5,698 nucleotides of DNA from Acidimicrobiales bacterium. GTDB taxonomy: Bacteria > Actinomycetota > Acidimicrobiia > Acidimicrobiales > RAAP-2. The stretch is taken from contig JASHWO010000283.1 of NCBI GenBank assembly GCA_030044045.1, forward strand, positions 1-5,698, in the 5' to 3' direction. The position numbers and the translations under genes were made by a program. Positions 5,143 to 5,698 of this stretch are shown in pieces; the stretch's first letter is position 1, and every line of letters starts with the position of its first letter. The notes under the pieces are model-generated. The model searched no databases. It was not told the origin of the DNA and saw only the letters and a program-made list of their open reading frames with translations.

Positions 5143-5698
5143 GCAAGACCAACTTCGAGTTCCTCGACGCCTTGGGCCAGATCGCCCGTGACAAGGGGAT
5201 CTCGGTCGAGACGCTGCTGGATGCCTTGGCCAATGCCCTGGTGGCCGCCTACAAGCGCCGGCCGGACGCCGCTGAGGAGGCGGTGGTCACCATCGACCCC
5301 GAGTCGGGCGAGATCCGGGTCTACGGCCAGGAGCTGGACGACGAGGGCAACGTGGTGAACGAGTGGGACGACACCCCCGACGACTTCGGCCGCATCGCCG
5401 CCCAGACCGCCAAGCAGGTCATCCTGCAGCGGATCCGCGAGGTGGAACGGGACATGAAGTACGAGGAGTACGCCGGCCGGGAGGGCGACATCGTCACCGG
5501 GATCGTCCAGCAGACCGACAACCGCTACACCCTGCTCGACCTGGGCAAGGTGGAGGCGCTGCTGCCCCAGGCCGAGCAGGTCTCCTACGAGCGCTACGAG
5601 CACGGGGCCCGGCTGAAGGCCTACATCGTGGAGGTGCGCAAGACCACCAAGGGCCCGCAGATCGTGGTGAGCCGAACCCACCCCGGGCTCATCAAGCG
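5139..5698 (+). CDS. nusA: Transcription termination/antitermination factor NusA, N-terminal part (3' end outside window)
   Basis: NusA binds RNA polymerase near the RNA exit channel and modulates pausing, intrinsic termination and rRNA antitermination. About 186 residues are visible, with no stop before the right edge. The N-terminal polymerase-binding domain (about 1-105) starts FEFLDALGQIARDKGISVET and contains ALVAAYKRR, followed by an acidic stretch. The S1 RNA-binding domain starts around 112 (GREGDIVTGIVQQTDNRYTL) and runs to about 180 (GPQIVVSRTHPGLIK). The two KH domains would follow outside the window. ATG 5139 overlaps the rimP TGA (ATGA). A moderate Shine-Dalgarno, GAGAGGG at 5122-5128, ends 10 nt upstream. 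This is the standard gene order, so infB is expected further downstream. Confidence 0.96.
   Translation, partial: MSKTNFEFLDALGQIARDKGISVETLLDALANALVAAYKRRPDAAEEAVVTIDPESGEIRVYGQELDDEGNVVNEWDDTPDDFGRIAAQTAKQVILQRIREVERDMKYEEYAGREGDIVTGIVQQTDNRYTLLDLGKVEALLPQAEQVSYERYEHGARLKAYIVEVRKTTKGPQIVVSRTHPGLIK

Noticed and set aside
5112..5149. Nine-base repeat GAGCAAGAC at the end of rimP and the start of nusA
   Set aside because: Too short to exceed chance in this composition, and it has no link to a start or structure.
1..5698. Mobile element, CRISPR, phage or defence system
   Set aside because: All six genes are conserved housekeeping genes in a familiar order with uniform base composition; no terminal inverted repeats, integrase, transposase or spacer arrays were seen.

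Overview
The window is a compact, all-plus-strand stretch of housekeeping genes from a very GC-rich bacterium (by eye around 70% GC or more, with strong G/C preference at third codon positions). Gene content and order, dxr - rseP-type protease - ispG - proS - rimP - nusA, point to an Actinobacteria/Actinomycetota chromosome. The first three genes occur in the same order in Mycobacterium (dxr-rip-gcpE), and proS, rimP and nusA lie close downstream there too. The sequence alone does not fix the genus; a deep-branching actinobacterial lineage such as Acidimicrobiia is a guess.

Layout. Positions 1-488 hold the 3' end of dxr (DXP reductoisomerase, MEP isoprenoid pathway). It overlaps or abuts a site-2-type membrane metalloprotease gene (to 1762) through a 33-bp tandem duplication that copies the Shine-Dalgarno sequence and the GTG start. 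ispG (1791-3014), the [4Fe-4S] enzyme of the same MEP pathway, follows 28 nt after the protease stop, without a Shine-Dalgarno but with a -10-like hexamer just upstream. proS (3077-4480) is a short, archaeal/eukaryote-type prolyl-tRNA synthetase that also looks leaderless. A 155-nt gap (4481-4635) contains a perfect TATAAT box followed by an intrinsic-terminator-like hairpin, then a strong Shine-Dalgarno for rimP (4636-5142). rimP overlaps nusA by ATGA; nusA runs off the right edge at 5698.

How the genes work together. dxr and ispG supply isoprenoid precursors, and the intramembrane protease between them is a conserved neighbour with no known role in that pathway. proS, rimP and nusA serve translation, 30S maturation and transcription elongation/termination. 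The promoter-leader-terminator arrangement ahead of rimP-nusA suggests attenuation, which could be autogenous because NusA itself modulates termination.

There is no sign of mobile elements, CRISPR, tRNA/rRNA or a new multi-gene system. The points worth a second look are the duplicated translation start of the protease, the rimP-nusA leader, the probable leaderless starts, and the type of ProRS with its missing zinc cysteines.
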